From Hydractinia symbiolongicarpus (lineage: Eukaryota; Cnidaria; Hydrozoa; Anthoathecata; Hydractiniidae), in the NCBI RefSeq assembly GCF_029227915.1, contig NC_079876.1:34021828-34085827 (forward strand): DNA of 64,000 bases, read 5' to 3'. The translations under genes were made by a program, and so were the position numbers. Each line of letters starts with the position of its first letter. The stretch's first letter is position 1. The notes beneath the pieces were generated by a model. It was not told the origin of the DNA. It did not search any database and was given only the letters and a program-made list of their open reading frames with translations. This document shows, one piece after another, positions 49,301 to 60,956 of the stretch.

Positions 49301-51571
49301 AAACGTCTTATTTATCTAAATTTTTAAATAAAGCGCTACCACAACGCCCAGCGTAATCGCTGATTTCCGGCAATCACGTCAAATTAAGAAGAATGTTTTT
49401 TCTTGGAGTCCATATGTGTCATTTATCACATTGATCAGGTCACGGTCCAAAGTTAGTTCAACTAAGTCCCACAGTCAATCGTTTCACTGTTTAAAGCGAT
49501 GCAACCTAGTAATATCAGATAAATGTCGCTAAATACATGTTGGTACGAAAATGTGACCCAACCGTTGAAAGTCAAACGGATTGACACCGTTAAAAAGTCA
49601 ATGAAATGTAGTTTTTGAAACTGTCGCTATTTGTTCAGCGCGCGATAACGGCTAGGATTGGTCCCACAGTAAAAAAAGACTTTTTATCTTAATTCTTAAA
49701 TGAAATGCTACCACAGAGCCCAGTGTAATCGCTGAGTTTCGGCAATCATGTCAAATTAAGAAGAATGTTGTTTCTTGGAGTCCAATTGTCTCCTTTATCA
49801 CATTTATCAGGTGACAGTCCAAAGTTAGTTCAATTAAGTCCCATAGTCAAACGTTTCATTGTTAAAAGCGATGCAACCTAGTAATCTCAGAAAAATATCG
49901 CTGAACACATGTTGATATGAATATGTGACCCAACCGTTGAAACTCAAACGGACTGGCACCGTTAGATAGTCAATGAAATGTAGTTTTTGAAACTGTCGCT
50001 ATTTCTTCATTGCGCGATAACGGCTAGGATTGCTCCCACAGTTGAAAATGACTTATTAATCTAAATTTTTAAATGAAGCGCTACCACAGCGCCCAGTGTA
50101 ATCGCTGAGCTCGGGTAATCATGTCAAGTTAAGAAGAATGTTATTTCTTGGAGTCCAATTGTCTCATTTATCACATTTATAAGGTCACAGTCCAAAGTTA
50201 GTTCAATTAAGTTCCACAGTCAATCGTTTCATTGTTAAAAGCGATGCAACCTAGTAATCTCAGAAAAATATCGCTAAACACATGCTGATACGAATATGTG
50301 TCCCAACCGTTGAAACTCAAACGGACAGGCACCGTTAGAAAGTCAATGAAATGTAGTTTTTGAAACTGTCGCTATTTCTTCTGCGCGCGATAACGGATAG
50401 GATTGGTCCCACAGTAAAAAACGACTTATTTATCTAAATTTTTAAATAAAGGGCTACCACAACGCCCAGTGTAATCGCTGATTTCTGGCAATCACGTCAA
50501 ATTAAGATGAATGTTGTTTCTTTGAGTCCAATTGTCTCCTTTATCACATTTATCAGGTGACAGTCCAAAGTTAGTTCAATTAAGTCCCATAGTCAAACGT
50601 TTCATTGTTAAAAGCGATGCAACCTAGTAATCTCAGAAAAATATCGCTGAAGACATGTTGATATGAATATGTGACCCAACCGTTGAAACTCAAACGGACT
50701 GGCACCGTTAGAAAGTCAATGAAATGTAGTTTTTGAAACTGTCCCTACTTCTTCATTGCGCGATAACGGCTAGGATTGCTCCCACAGTTGAAAATGACTT
50801 ATTAATCTAAATTTTTAAATGAAGCGCTACCACAGCGCCCAGTGTAATCGCTGAGGTCGGGCAATCATGTCAAATTAAGAAGAATGTTATTTCTTGGAGT
50901 CCAATTGTCTCATTTATCACATTTATAAGGTCACAGTCCAAAGTTAGTTCAATTAAGTTCCACAGTCAATCGTTTCATTGTTAAAAGCGATGCAACCTAG
51001 TAATCTCAGAAAAATATCGCTAAACACATGCTGATACGAATATGTGTCCCAACCGTTGAAACTCAAACGGACTGGCACCGTTAGAAAGTCAATGAAATGT
51101 AGTTTTTGAAACTGTCGCTATTTCTTCATTGCGCGATAACGGCTAGGATTGCTCCCACAGTTGAAAATGACTTATTAATCTAAATTTTTAAATGAAGCGC
51201 TACCACAGCGCCCAGTGTAATCGCTGAGCTCGGGTAATCATGTCAAATTAAGAAGAATGTTATTTCTTGGAGTCCAATTGCCTCATTTATTACATTTATC
51301 AGGTCACAGTCCAAAGTTAGTTCAATTGAGTTCCACAGTCAATCGTTTCATTGTTAAAAGCGATGCAACCTAGTAATCTCAGAAAAATATCGCTAAACAC
51401 ATGATGATACGAATATGTGTCCCAACCGTTGAAACTCTAACGGACTGGCACCGTTAGAAAGTCAATGAAATGTAGTTTTTGAAACTGTCGCTATTTCTTC
51501 ATTGCGCGATAACGGCTAGGATTGCTCCCAGAGTTAAAAATGACTAATTAATCTTAATTTTTAAATGAAGC
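46350..51571. repeat. HOR unit 6: canonical 14 monomers, 5,222 bases
   Basis: Order H1 to H14 as in unit 1. Starts 46350, 46722, 47095, 47468, 47841, 48214, 48587, 48962, 49335, 49707, 50080, 50453, 50826, 51199. Private changes: ACCACTCGCCC in H4 (47471), GCGCAATAACGG in H6 (48519), GTCCCGCAG at 48540, GGGCTACC at the start of H12 (50451). Its H14 loses the usual ending: at 51517 GGCAAGG is replaced by GGCTAGG and the tail becomes AGTTAAAAATGACTAATT. Confidence 0.92.
51445..51517. other. Right edge of the HOR array, inside a monomer
   Basis: H14-specific CTCTAACGG (to about 51445) is the last HOR marker. By 51517 the sequence is of flank type. Between these points both types agree, so the edge cannot be placed more closely. 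The monomer frame is unbroken, so the edge is a homologous joint rather than an insertion boundary. Confidence 0.75.
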
Positions 51572-52314
51572 GCTACCACAGCGCCCAGTGTAATCGCTGA
51601 GTTTCAGCAATTATTTCATATTAAGAAGAATGTTATTTCTTGGAGTCCAATTGTCTCACTTTCACATTTATAAGGTCACAGTCCATAATCAGTTCATTTA
51701 AATCCCACACTCAATCGCTTCACTGTTAACAGAATTGCAACCTAGTAATATCAGATAAATATCGCTAAGCACATGTTGGTACGAAAATGTGACCCAACCG
51801 TTGAAACTCAAACGGACTGACACCGTTAGAAAGTCAATGAAATGTAGTTTTTGAGACTGTCGCTATTTCTTCAGCGCGCGATAACGGCTAGGATTGGTCC
51901 CACAGTGAAACATGACTTTTTATCTTAATTTTTAATTGAAGCACTACCACAGCGCCCAGTGTAATCGCTGAGTTTCAGCAATCATTTCATATTAAGAAGA
52001 ATGTTATTTCTTGGAGACCAATTGTCTCACTTTCACATTTATAAGGTTACAGTCCATAATCAGTTCAATTAAATCCCACACTCAATCGTTTCACTGTTAA
52101 AAGCGATGCAACCTAGTAATATCAGATAAATATCGCTAAATACATGTTGGTACGAAAATGTGACCCAACCGTTGAAACTCAAACGGACTGACACCGTTAA
52201 AAAGTCAATGAAATGAAGTTTTTGAAACTGTAGCTACTTCTTCAGCGCGCGATAACGGCTAGGATTGGTCCCACAGTAAAGAACGACTTATTTATCTACT
52301 TTTTTAAATGAAGC

Positions 52315-53415
52315 GCTACCACAACGACCAGTGTAATCGCTGAGTTCCGCCAATCACTTCAAATTAAGAAGAATGTTACTTCTTGGAGTCCAATTGTCTC
52401 ACTTATAACATTTATAAGGTCACGGTCCAAAGTTAGTTCAACTAAGTCCCACAGTCAATCGTTTCACTGTTAAAAGCGATGCAACCTAGTAATATCAGAT
52501 AAATATCGCTAAATACATGTTGGTACGAATATGTGACCCAACCGTTGTAACTCAAACGGATTGACACCGTTAGAAAGTCAATGAAGTGTAGTTTTTGAAA
52601 CTGTCGCTATTTCTTCTGCGCGCGATAACGGATAGGATTGGTCCCACAGTAAAAAACGACTTATTTATCTAAATTTTTAAATAAAGCGCTACCACAACGC
52701 CCCTGTGTAATCGCTGATTTCCGGCAATCACGTCAAATTAAGAAGAATGCTTTTTCTTGGAGTCCATATGTGTCATTTATCACATTGATCAGGTCACGGT
52801 TAAAAGTTAGTTCAACTAAGTCCCACAGTCAATCGTTTCACTGTTAAAAGCGATGCAACCTAGTAATATCAGATAAATATCGCTAAATACATGTTGGTAC
52901 GAAAATGTGACCCAACCGTTCAAAGTCAAACGGACTGACACCGTTAAAAAGTCAATGAAATGTAGTTTTTGAAACTGTCGCTATTTGTTCAGCGCGCGAT
53001 AACGGCAAGGATTGGTCCCACAGTAAAAAAAGACTTTTTATCTTAATTCTTAAATGAAATGCTACCACAGAGCCCAGTGTAATCGCTGAGTTTCGGCAAT
53101 CATGTCAAATTAAGAAGAATGTTATTTCTTGGAGTCCAATTGTCTCCTTTATCACATTAATCAGGTGACAGTCCAAAGTTAGTTCAATTAAGTCCCATAG
53201 TCAATCGTTTCATTGTTAAAAGCGATACAAACTAGTAATCTCAGAAAAATGTCGCTGAACACATGTTGATATGAATATGTGACCCAACCGTTGAAACTCA
53301 AACGGACTGGCACCGTTAGAAAGTCAATGAAATGTAGTTTTTGCATTGCGCGATAACGGCTAGGATTGCTTCCAGAGTTAAAAATGACTTATTAATCTAA
53401 ATTTTTAAATGAAGC
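52315..53415. repeat. Flank relatives of H8-tail, H9 and H10
   Basis: 52315 ends like H8 (GGATAGGATTGGTCCC with the AATAAAG tail). 52688 is H9-like (CCATATGTGTC, ACATTGATC, CACGG) with an extra base in ACAACGCCCCTGTG. 53061 is H10-like (AAATGCTACC, CTCCTTTATC, CCCATAG). The order is the same as in the HOR but with more differences, so a diverged H8-H10 stretch borders the array on this side. Confidence 0.65.
53061..53415 (+). repeat. 355-base monomer with an 18-base deletion
   Basis: TAGTTTTTG is followed directly by CATTGCGCG at 53343/53344. The usual GAAACTGTCGCTATTTCTT stretch between them is reduced by 18 bases. Seen only once, so it did not spread. Confidence 0.85.
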
Positions 53416-54160
53416 GCTACCACAGCGCCCAGTGTAATCGCTGAGTTCCGGCAATCATGTCAAATTAAGAAGAATGTTATTTCTTGGAGTCCAATTTCCT
53501 CATTTATCACATTTATCAGGTCACAGTCCAAAGTTAGTTCAATTAAGTCCCACAGTCAATCGTTTCACTGTTAAAAGCGATGCAACCTAGTAATATCAGA
53601 TAAACATCGCTAAATACATGTTGGTACGAAAATGTGACCCAATCGTTGAAACTCAAACGGACTGACACCGGTAAAAAGTCAATGAAATGTAGTTTTTGAA
53701 ACTGTAGCTACTTCTTCAGCGCGCGATAACGGCTAGGATTGGTCCCACAGTAAAGAACGACTTATTTATCTAATTTTTTAAATGAAGCGCTACCACAACG
53801 CCCAGGGTAATCGCTGAGTTCCGGCAATCACGTCAAATTAAGAAGAATGTTACTTCTTGCACTCCAATTGTCTCAATTATAACATTTATAAGGTCACGGT
53901 CCAAAGTTAGTTCAACTAAGTCCCACAGTCAATGGGTGCACTGTTAAAAGCGATGCAACCTAGTAATATCAGATAAATATCGCTAAATACATGTTGGTAC
54001 GAAAATGTGACTCAAATGTTGAAAGTCAAACGGACTGACACCGTTAAAAAGTCAATGAAATGTAGTTTTTGAAACTGTCGCTATTTCTTCAGCGCGCGAT
54101 AACGGCTAAGATTGGTCCCACAGTAAAAAATGACTTTTTATCTTAAATCTTAAATGAAGT

Positions 54161-55945
54161 GCTACCACAGAGCCCAGTGTAGTCGCTGAGTTTCGGCAAT
54201 CATTTCAAATAAGGAAGAATGTTTTTTCTTGGAGTCCAATTGTCTCATCCAAAGTTAGTTCAACTAAGTCCCACAGTCAATCGTTTCACTGTTAAAAGCG
54301 ATGGAACCTAGTAATCTGAGAATAATATCGCTGAACACATGTTGATATGAATATGTGACCCAACCGTTGAAACTCAAACGTACTGGCACCATTAGAAAGT
54401 CAATGAAATGTAGTTTTTGAAACTGTCGCTATTTCCTCATTGCGCGATAACGGCTAGGATTCGTCCCACAGTGAAACATGACTTTTTATCTTAATTTTTA
54501 ATTGAAGCGCTACCACAGCGCCCAGTGTAATCGCTGAGTTTCAGCAATCATTTCATATTAAGAAGAATGTTATTTCTTGGAGTCCAATTGTCTCACTTTC
54601 ACATTTATAAGGTCACAGTCCATAATCAGTTCAATTAAATCCCACCATCAATCGTTTCACTGTTAAAAGCGATGCAACCTAGTAATATCAGATAAATATC
54701 GCTAAATACATGTTGGTACGAAAATGTGACCCAAATGTTGAAAGTCAAACGGACTGACACCGTTAAAAAGTCAATGAAATGTAGTTTTTGAAACTGTCGC
54801 TATTTCTTCAGCGCGCGATAACGGCTAAGATTGGTCCCACAGTAAAAAATGACTTTTTATCTTAAATCTTAAATGAAGTGCTACCACAGAGCCCAGTGTA
54901 GTCGCTGAGTTTCGGCAATCATTTCAAATAAGGAAGAATGTTTTTTCTTGGAGTCCAATTGTCTCATCCAAAGTTAGTTCAACTAAGTCCCACAGTCAAT
55001 CGTTTCACTGTTAAAAGCGATGGAACCTAGTAATCTGAGAATAATATCGCTGAACACATGTTGATATGAATATGTGACCCAACCGTTGAAACTCAAACGT
55101 ACTGGCACCATTAGAAAGTCAATGAAATGTAGTTTTTGAAACTGTCGCTATTTCCTCATTGCGCCATAACGGCTAGGATTCGTCCCACAGTGAAACATGA
55201 CTTTTTATCTTAATTTTTAATTGAAGCGCTACCACAGCGCCCAGTGTAATCGCTGAGTTTCAGCAATCATTTCATATTAAGAAGAATGTTATTTCTTGGA
55301 GTCCAATTGTCTCACTTTCACATTTATAAGGTCACAGTCCATAATCAGTTCAATTAAATCCCACCATCAATCGTTTCACTGTTAAAAGCGATGCAACCTA
55401 GTAATATCAGATAAATATCGCTAAATACATGTTGGTACGAAAATGTGACCCAAATGTTGAAAGTCAAACGGACTGACACCGTTAAAAAGTCAATGAAATG
55501 TAGTTTTTGAAACTGTCGCTATTTCTTCAGCGCGCGATAACAGCTAGGATTGGTCCCACAGTAAAAAATGACTTTTTATCTTAAATCTTAAATGAAGTGC
55601 TACCACAGAGCCTAGTGTAGTCGCTGAGTTTCGGCAATCATTTCATATTAGGAAGATTGTTTTTTCTTGGAGTCCAATTGTCTCATCCAAAGTTAGTTCA
55701 ACTAAGTCCCACAGTCAATCGTTTCACTGTTAAAACGATGGAACCTAGTAATCTGAGAATAATATCGCTGAACACATGTTGATATGAATATGTGACCCAA
55801 CCGTTGAAACTCAAACGGACTGGCACCATTAGAAAGTCAATGAAATGTAGTTTTTGAAACTGTCGCTATTTCCTCATTGCGCGATAACGGCTAGGATTCG
55901 TCCCACAGTGAAACATGACTTTTTATCTTAATTTTTAATTGAAGC
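54161..55945. repeat. 719-base dimer repeat containing the 24-base-deleted monomer
   Basis: Short monomers (54161, 54880, 55599; 347-348 bases) alternate with full ones (54509, 55228, 55946; 371-372 bases). In the short ones GTCTCAT joins directly to CCAAAGTTAG, removing 24 bases. The full ones share CATTTCATATTAAG, ATCCCACCATCAATC and, in the first two, CCCAAATGTTGAAAG. The match at 719-base offset begins near 54005 and fades in the third copy. The third short monomer also lacks one G (TTAAAACGATGG). Confidence 0.88.
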
Positions 55946-56689
55946 GCTACCACAGCGCCCAGTGTAATCGCTGAGTTTCAGCAATCATTTCATATTAAGA
56001 AGAATGTTATTTCTTGGAGTCCAATTGTCTCACTTTCACATTTATAAGGTCACAGTCCATAATCAGTTCAATTAAATCCCACCATCAATCATTTCACTGT
56101 TAAAAGCGATGCAACCTAGTAATATCAGATAAATATCGCTAAATACATGTTGGTACGAAAATGTGACCCAATCGTTGAAACTCAAACGGACTGACACCGT
56201 TAAAAAGTCAATGAAATGTAGTTTTTGAAACTGTAGCTATTTCTTCAGCGCGCGATAACGGCTAGGATTGGTCCCACAGTAAAGAACGACTTATTTATCT
56301 AATTTTTTAAATGAAGCGCTACCACAACGCCCAGTGTAATCGCTGAGTTCCGGCAATCACGTCAAATTAAGAAGAATGTTACTTCTTGGACTTCAATTGT
56401 CTCACTTATAACATTTATAAGGTCACGGTCCAAAGTTAGTTCAACTAAGTCCCACAGTCAATCGTTTCACTGTTAAAAGCGATGCAACCTAGTAATATCA
56501 GATAAATATCGCTAAATACATGTTGGTACGAAAATGTGACCCAAATGTTGAAAGTCAAACGGACTGACACCGTTAAAAAGTCAATGAAATGTAGTTTTTG
56601 AAACTGTCGCTATTTCTTCAGCGCGCCATAACGGCTAGGATTGGTCCCACAGTAAAAAATGACTTTTTATCTTAATTCTTAAATGAAGT

Positions 56690-57038
56690 GCTACTACAGA
56701 GCCCAGTGTAGTCGCTGAGTTTCGGCAATCATTTCATATTAGGAAGAATGTTTTTTCTTGGAGTCCAATTGTCTCATCCAAAGTTAGTTCAACTAAGTCC
56801 CACAGTCAATCGTTTCACTGTTAAAAGCGATGCAACCTAGTAATCTGAGAATAATAACGCTGAACACATGTTGATATGAATATGTGACCCAACCGTTGAA
56901 ACTCTAACGAATTGGCACCGTTAGAAAGTCAATGAAATGTAGTTTTTGAAACTGTCGCTATTTCCTCATTGCGCGATAACGGCTAGGATTGCTTCCTGAG
57001 TTAAAAATGACTTATTAATCTAAATTTTTAAATGAAGC
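56690..57038 (+). repeat. 24-base-deleted monomer, separate copy
   Basis: 349 bases, same GTCTCATCCAAAG joint at about 56772. It differs from the dimer copies by CTACTACAG at its start and by CTCTAACGAATTGG, and ends in a TTCCTGAG tail. Close to the copy at 59920-60268, which also has ATAATAACGCTGAAC. Confidence 0.85.
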
Positions 57039-58154
57039 GCTACCACAGCGCCCAGTGTACTCGCTGAGTTCCGGCAATCATGTCAAATTAAGAAGAATGT
57101 TATTTCTTGGAGTCCAATTTCCTCATTTCTCACATTTATCAGGTCACAGTCCAAAGTTAGTTCAATTAAGTCCCACAGTCAATCGTTTCACTGTTAAAAG
57201 CGATGCAACCTAGTAATATCAGATAAATATCGCTAAATACATGTTGGTACGAATATGTGATTTAACCGTTGAAACTATAACGGACCGGCACCGTTAGAAA
57301 GTTAATGAAATGTAGTTTTTGAAACTGTCGCTATTTCTTCAGCGCGCGATAGCGGCTAGGATTGGTCCCACAGTGAAACATGACTTTTTATCTTAATTTT
57401 TAATTGAAGCGCTACCACAGCGCCCAGTGTAATCGCTGAGTTTCAGCAATCATTTCATATTAAGAGGAATGTTATTTCTTGGAGTCCAATTGCCTCACTT
57501 TCCCATTTATAAGGTTACAGTCCATAATCAGTTCAATTAAATCCCACACTCAATCGTTTCACTGTTAAAAGCGATGCAACCTAGTAATATCAGATAAATA
57601 TCGCTAAATACATGTTGGTACGAAAATGTGACACAACCGTTGAAACTCAAACGGACTGACACCGTTAAAAAGTGAATGAAATGTAGTTTTTCAAACTGTG
57701 GCTACTTTTTCAGCGCGCGATAACGGCTAGGATTGGTCCCACAGTAAAGAACGACTTATTTATCTAATTTTTTAAATGAAGCGCTACCACAACGCCCAGT
57801 GTAATCGCTGAGTTCCGGCAATCACGTCAAATTAAGAAGAATGTTACTTCTTGGACTCCAATTGTCTCACTTATAACATTTATAAGGTCACGGTCCAAAG
57901 TTAGTTCAACTAAGTCCCACAGTCAATCGTTTCACTGTTAAAAGCGATGCAACCTAGTAATATCAGATAAATATCGCTAAATACATGTTGGTACGAAAAT
58001 TTGACCCAAATGTTGAAAGTCAAACGGACTGACACCGTTAATTAGTCAATGAAATGTAGTTTTTGAAACTGTCGCAATTTCTTCAGTGCGCGATAACGGC
58101 TAGGATTGGTCCCACAGTAAAAAATGACTTTTTATCTTAATTCTTAAATGAAGT

Positions 58155-59547
58155 GCTACCACAGAGCCCAGTGTAGTCGCTGAGTTTCGGCAATCATTTC
58201 ATATTAGGAAGAATGTTTTTTCTTGGAGTCCAATTGTCTCATCCAAAGTTAGTTCAACTAAGTCCCACAGTCAATCGTTTCACTGTTAAAAGCGATGCAA
58301 CCTAGTAATATCAGATAAATATCGCTAAATACATGTTGGTACGAAAATGTGACCCAAATGTTGAAAGTCAAACGGACTGACACCGTTAAAAAGTCAATGA
58401 AATGTAGTTTTTGAAACTGTCGCTATTTTTTCAGCGCGCTAAAACGGCTAGGATTGGTCCCACAGTATAAAATGACTTTTTATCTTAATTCCTAAATGAA
58501 GTGCTACCACAGAGCCCAGTGTAGTCGCTGAGTTTCGGCAATCATTTCATATTACGAAGAATGTTTTTTTTTGGAGTCCAATTGTCTCATCCAAAGTTAG
58601 TTCAATTAAGTCCCACAGTCAATCGTTTCACTGTTAAAAGCGATGCCACCTAGTAATCTGAGAATAATATCGCTGAACACATGTTGATATGAATATGTGA
58701 CCCAACCGTTGAAACTCAAACGGACTGACACCGTTAAAAAGTCAATGAAATGTAGTTTTTGAAACTGTCGCTATTTTTTCAGCGCGCTAAAACGGCTAGG
58801 ATTGGTCCCACAGTAAAAAATGACTTTTTATCTTAATTCTTAAATGAAGTGCTACCACAGAGCCCAGTGTAGTCGCTGAGTTTCGGCAATCATTTCATAT
58901 TACGAAGAATGTTTTTTTTTGGAGTCCAATTGTCTCATCCAAAGTTAGTTCAATTAAGTCCCACAGTCAATCGTTTCACTGTTAAAAGCGATGCAACCTA
59001 GTAATCTGAGAATAATATCGCTGAACACATGTTGATATGAATATGTGACCCAACCGTTGAAACTCAAACGGACTGGCACCGTTAGAAAGTCAATGAAATG
59101 TAGTTTTTGAAACTGTCGCTATTTTTTCAGCGCGCGATAACGGCTAGGATTGGTCCCACAGTAAAAAATGACTTTTTATCTTAATTCTTAAATGAAGTGC
59201 TACCACAGAGCCCAGTGTAGCCGCTGAGTTTCGGCAATCATTTCATATTAGGAAGAATGTTTTTTCTTGGAGTCCAATTGTCTCATCCAAAGTTAGTTCA
59301 ATTAAGTCCCACAGTCAATCGTTTTACTGTTAAAAGCGATGCAACCTAGTAATCTGAGAATAATATCGCTGAACACATGTTGATATTAATATGTGACCCA
59401 ACTGTTGAAACTCAAACGGACTAGCACCGTTTGAAAGTCAATGAAATGTAGTTTTTGAAACTGTCCCTATTTCTTCATTGCGCGATAACGGCTAGGATTA
59501 CTTCCAGAGTTAAAAATGACTTATTAATCTAAATTTTTAAATGAAGT
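58155..59547. repeat. Run of four consecutive 24-base-deleted monomers
   Basis: Starts 58155, 58503, 58851, 59199, with a period of 348-349 bases. All have the GTCTCATCCAAAG joint. 58503 and 58851 also share TATTACGAAGAATG and a lengthened T run before TTGGAG, so they are each other's closest relatives. 58155 carries a full-type middle (ATCAGATAAATATCGC). Here the shortened monomer has itself become the unit of tandem amplification. Confidence 0.88.
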
Positions 59548-59919
59548 GCTACCACAGCGCCCAGTGTAATCGCTGAGTTCCGGCAATCACGTCAAATTAA
59601 GAAGAATGTTACTTCTTGGACTCCAATTGTCTCACTTATAAGATTTATAAGGTCACGGTCCAAAGTTAGTTCAACTAAGTCCCACAGTCAATCGGTTCAC
59701 TGTTAAAAGCGATGCAACCTAGTAATATCAGATAAATATCGCTAAATACATGTTGGTACGAAAATGTGACCCAAATGTTGAAAGTCAAACGGGCTGACAC
59801 CGTTAAAAAGTCAATGAAATGTAGTTTTTGAAACTGTCGCTATTTCTTCAGCGCGCGATAACGGCTAGGATTGGTTCCACAGTAAAAAATGACTTTTTAT
59901 CTTAAATCTTAAATGAAGT

Positions 59920-60268
59920 GCTACCACAGAGCCCAGTGTAGTCGCTGAGTTTCGGCAATCATTTCATATTAGGAAGAATGTTTTTTCTTGGAGTCCAATT
60001 GTCTCATCCAAAGTTAGTTCAACTAAGTCCCACAGTCAATCGTTTCACAGTTAAAAGCGATGCAACCTAGTAATCTGACAATAATAACGCTGAACACATG
60101 TTAATATGAATATGTGACCCAACCGTTGAAACTCTAACGGACTGGCACCGTTAGAAAGTCAATGAAATGTAGTTTTTGAAACTGTCGCTATTTCCTCATT
60201 GCGCGATAACGGCTAGGATTGCTTCCAGAGTTAAAAATGACTTATTAATCTAAATTTTTAAATGAAGC
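59920..60268 (+). repeat. 24-base-deleted monomer, separate copy
   Basis: 349 bases with the GTCTCATCCAAAG joint at about 60001. It is followed by a monomer with GTGATCTAACCG and GGACCGGC (60269), as the short copy at 56690 is followed by the same type (57039). So a short-plus-long pair occurs twice at 3,230 bases offset. Confidence 0.8.
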
Positions 60269-60638
60269 GCTACCACAGCGCCCAGTGTAATCGCTGAGTT
60301 CCGGCAATCATGTCAAATTAAGAAGAATGTTATTTCTTGGAGTCCAATTTCCTCATTTATCACATTTATCAGGTCACAGTCCAAAGTTAGTTCAATTAAG
60401 TCCCACAGTCAATCGTTTCACTGTTAAAAGCGATGCAACCTAGTAATATCAGATAAATATCGCTAAATACATGTTGGTACGAATATGTGATCTAACCGTT
60501 GAAACTATAACGGACCGGCACCGTTAGAAAGTCAATGAAATGTTGTTTTTGAAACTGTCGCTATTTCTTCAGCGCGCGATAGCGGCTAGGATTGGTCCCA
60601 CAGTGAAATATGACTTTTTATCTTAATTTTTAATTGAA

Positions 60639-60653
60639 GCGCTACCACAGCGC
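60639..60653. other. Monomer hairpin, GCGCT-ACCAC-AGCGC
   Basis: Five-base perfect inverted repeat around a five-base loop at the conventional monomer boundary. It recurs in most monomers. Other types break it without a compensating change: GTGCT with AGAGC (for example 4482, 21719), GCGCT with AACGC (17243, 21347), GCGCT with AGCGG (20599). A hairpin role is therefore possible but not under visible pairing constraint. Confidence 0.6.
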
Positions 60654-60838
60654 CCAGTGTAATCGCTGAGTTTCAGCAATCATTTCATATTAAGAAGAAT
60701 GTTATTTCTTGGAGTCCAATTGTCTCACTTTCCCATTTATAAGGTTACAGTCCATAATCAGTTCAATTAAATCCCACACTCAATCGTTTCACTGTTAAAA
60801 GCGATGCAACCTAGTAATATCAGATAAATATCGCTAAA

Positions 60839-60860
60839 TACATGTTGGTACGAAAATGTG
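60839..60860. other. 22-base near-palindrome inside the monomer
   Basis: Arms ACAT and ATGT, inner pairs TT and AA, and a self-complementary centre GTAC give 8 of 11 complementary pairs. The alternative form, for example 11855-11876, has arms CACAT and ATGTG and centre ATAT, with 9 of 11 pairs. Both forms are common across the array, and an intermediate with centre ATAC (not self-complementary) also occurs, for example near 5809 and in H11/H13. Short dyads like this are frequent in centromeric satellites and may form cruciforms or bind a dimeric protein; either role is inference. Confidence 0.6.
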
Positions 60861-60866
60861 ACAGAA

Positions 60867-60956
60867 CCGTTGAAACTCAAACGGACTGACACCGTTAAAA
60901 AGTCAATGAAATGTAGTTTTTGAAACTGTAGCTACTTCTTCAGCGCGCGATAACGG
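60867..60956. other. Cluster of four AACGG/CCGTT cores
   Basis: CCGTT at 60867-60871, AACGG at 60880-60884, CCGTT at 60892-60896 and AACGG at 60952-60956: two direct and two inverted copies in 90 bases. Read on the appropriate strand, three of the four are YAACGG, which matches the published Myb-domain consensus YAAC(G/T)G. The cluster is kept in most monomers, with scattered losses (GATGACGG for the last core at about 11968; AAATGTTG for the first at 54014). Binding by any protein is inference only. Confidence 0.55.

Larger units (their letters stand above)
18363..51571. repeat. Higher-order repeat array, six units of a 14-monomer (5.2-kb) repeat
   Basis: H1 (marked by GGAGTGCAATTTCCTC, ATTCCTACAG and AATGTAACCC) opens each unit at 18363, 23586, 29185, 34784, 41126 and 46350. 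Unit lengths are 5,223, 5,599, 5,599, 6,342, 5,224 and 5,222 bases, or 14, 15, 15, 17, 14 and 14 monomers: 89 monomers in all. Monomers in one unit differ at many positions, but the same monomer in different units is nearly identical, differing at isolated bases. This is the signature of amplification by the whole unit rather than monomer by monomer. Length variants arise from hybrid monomers and from one duplicated triplet. The match to H14 ends between about 51445 and 51517. Confidence 0.93.

Noticed and set aside
16171-51571. The entire HOR as an assembly artefact
   Set aside because: Units carry private single-base changes and different monomer content, and they grade into diverged relatives in the flanks. 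Individual duplications (16171-19150) and the mosaics at 44858-45976 remain open to that doubt, but the array as a whole does not.
58560-58573. Expanded T run as a microsatellite
   Set aside because: It is a run of only about nine T, arising by a C-to-T change in the normal TTTTTTCTTGG word. It marks related monomers but is not a separate repeat.
60269-60640. Monomer as an ancient dimer of about 186 bases or trimer of about 124 bases
   Set aside because: GTCCCACAGT occurs twice per monomer (offset 195), TATTTCTT twice (offset 231) and AATCG/CAATG words at roughly 121-123. The offsets disagree, and similarity does not extend beyond the words, so chance is sufficient.
60867-60900. Canonical CENP-B box
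   Set aside because: The segment CCGTTGAAACTCAAACGG loosely recalls the box (CGTTG followed by AAACGG), but the required TTCG, A and CGGG positions with their spacing are not present. The resemblance is best explained by the AACGG cluster.
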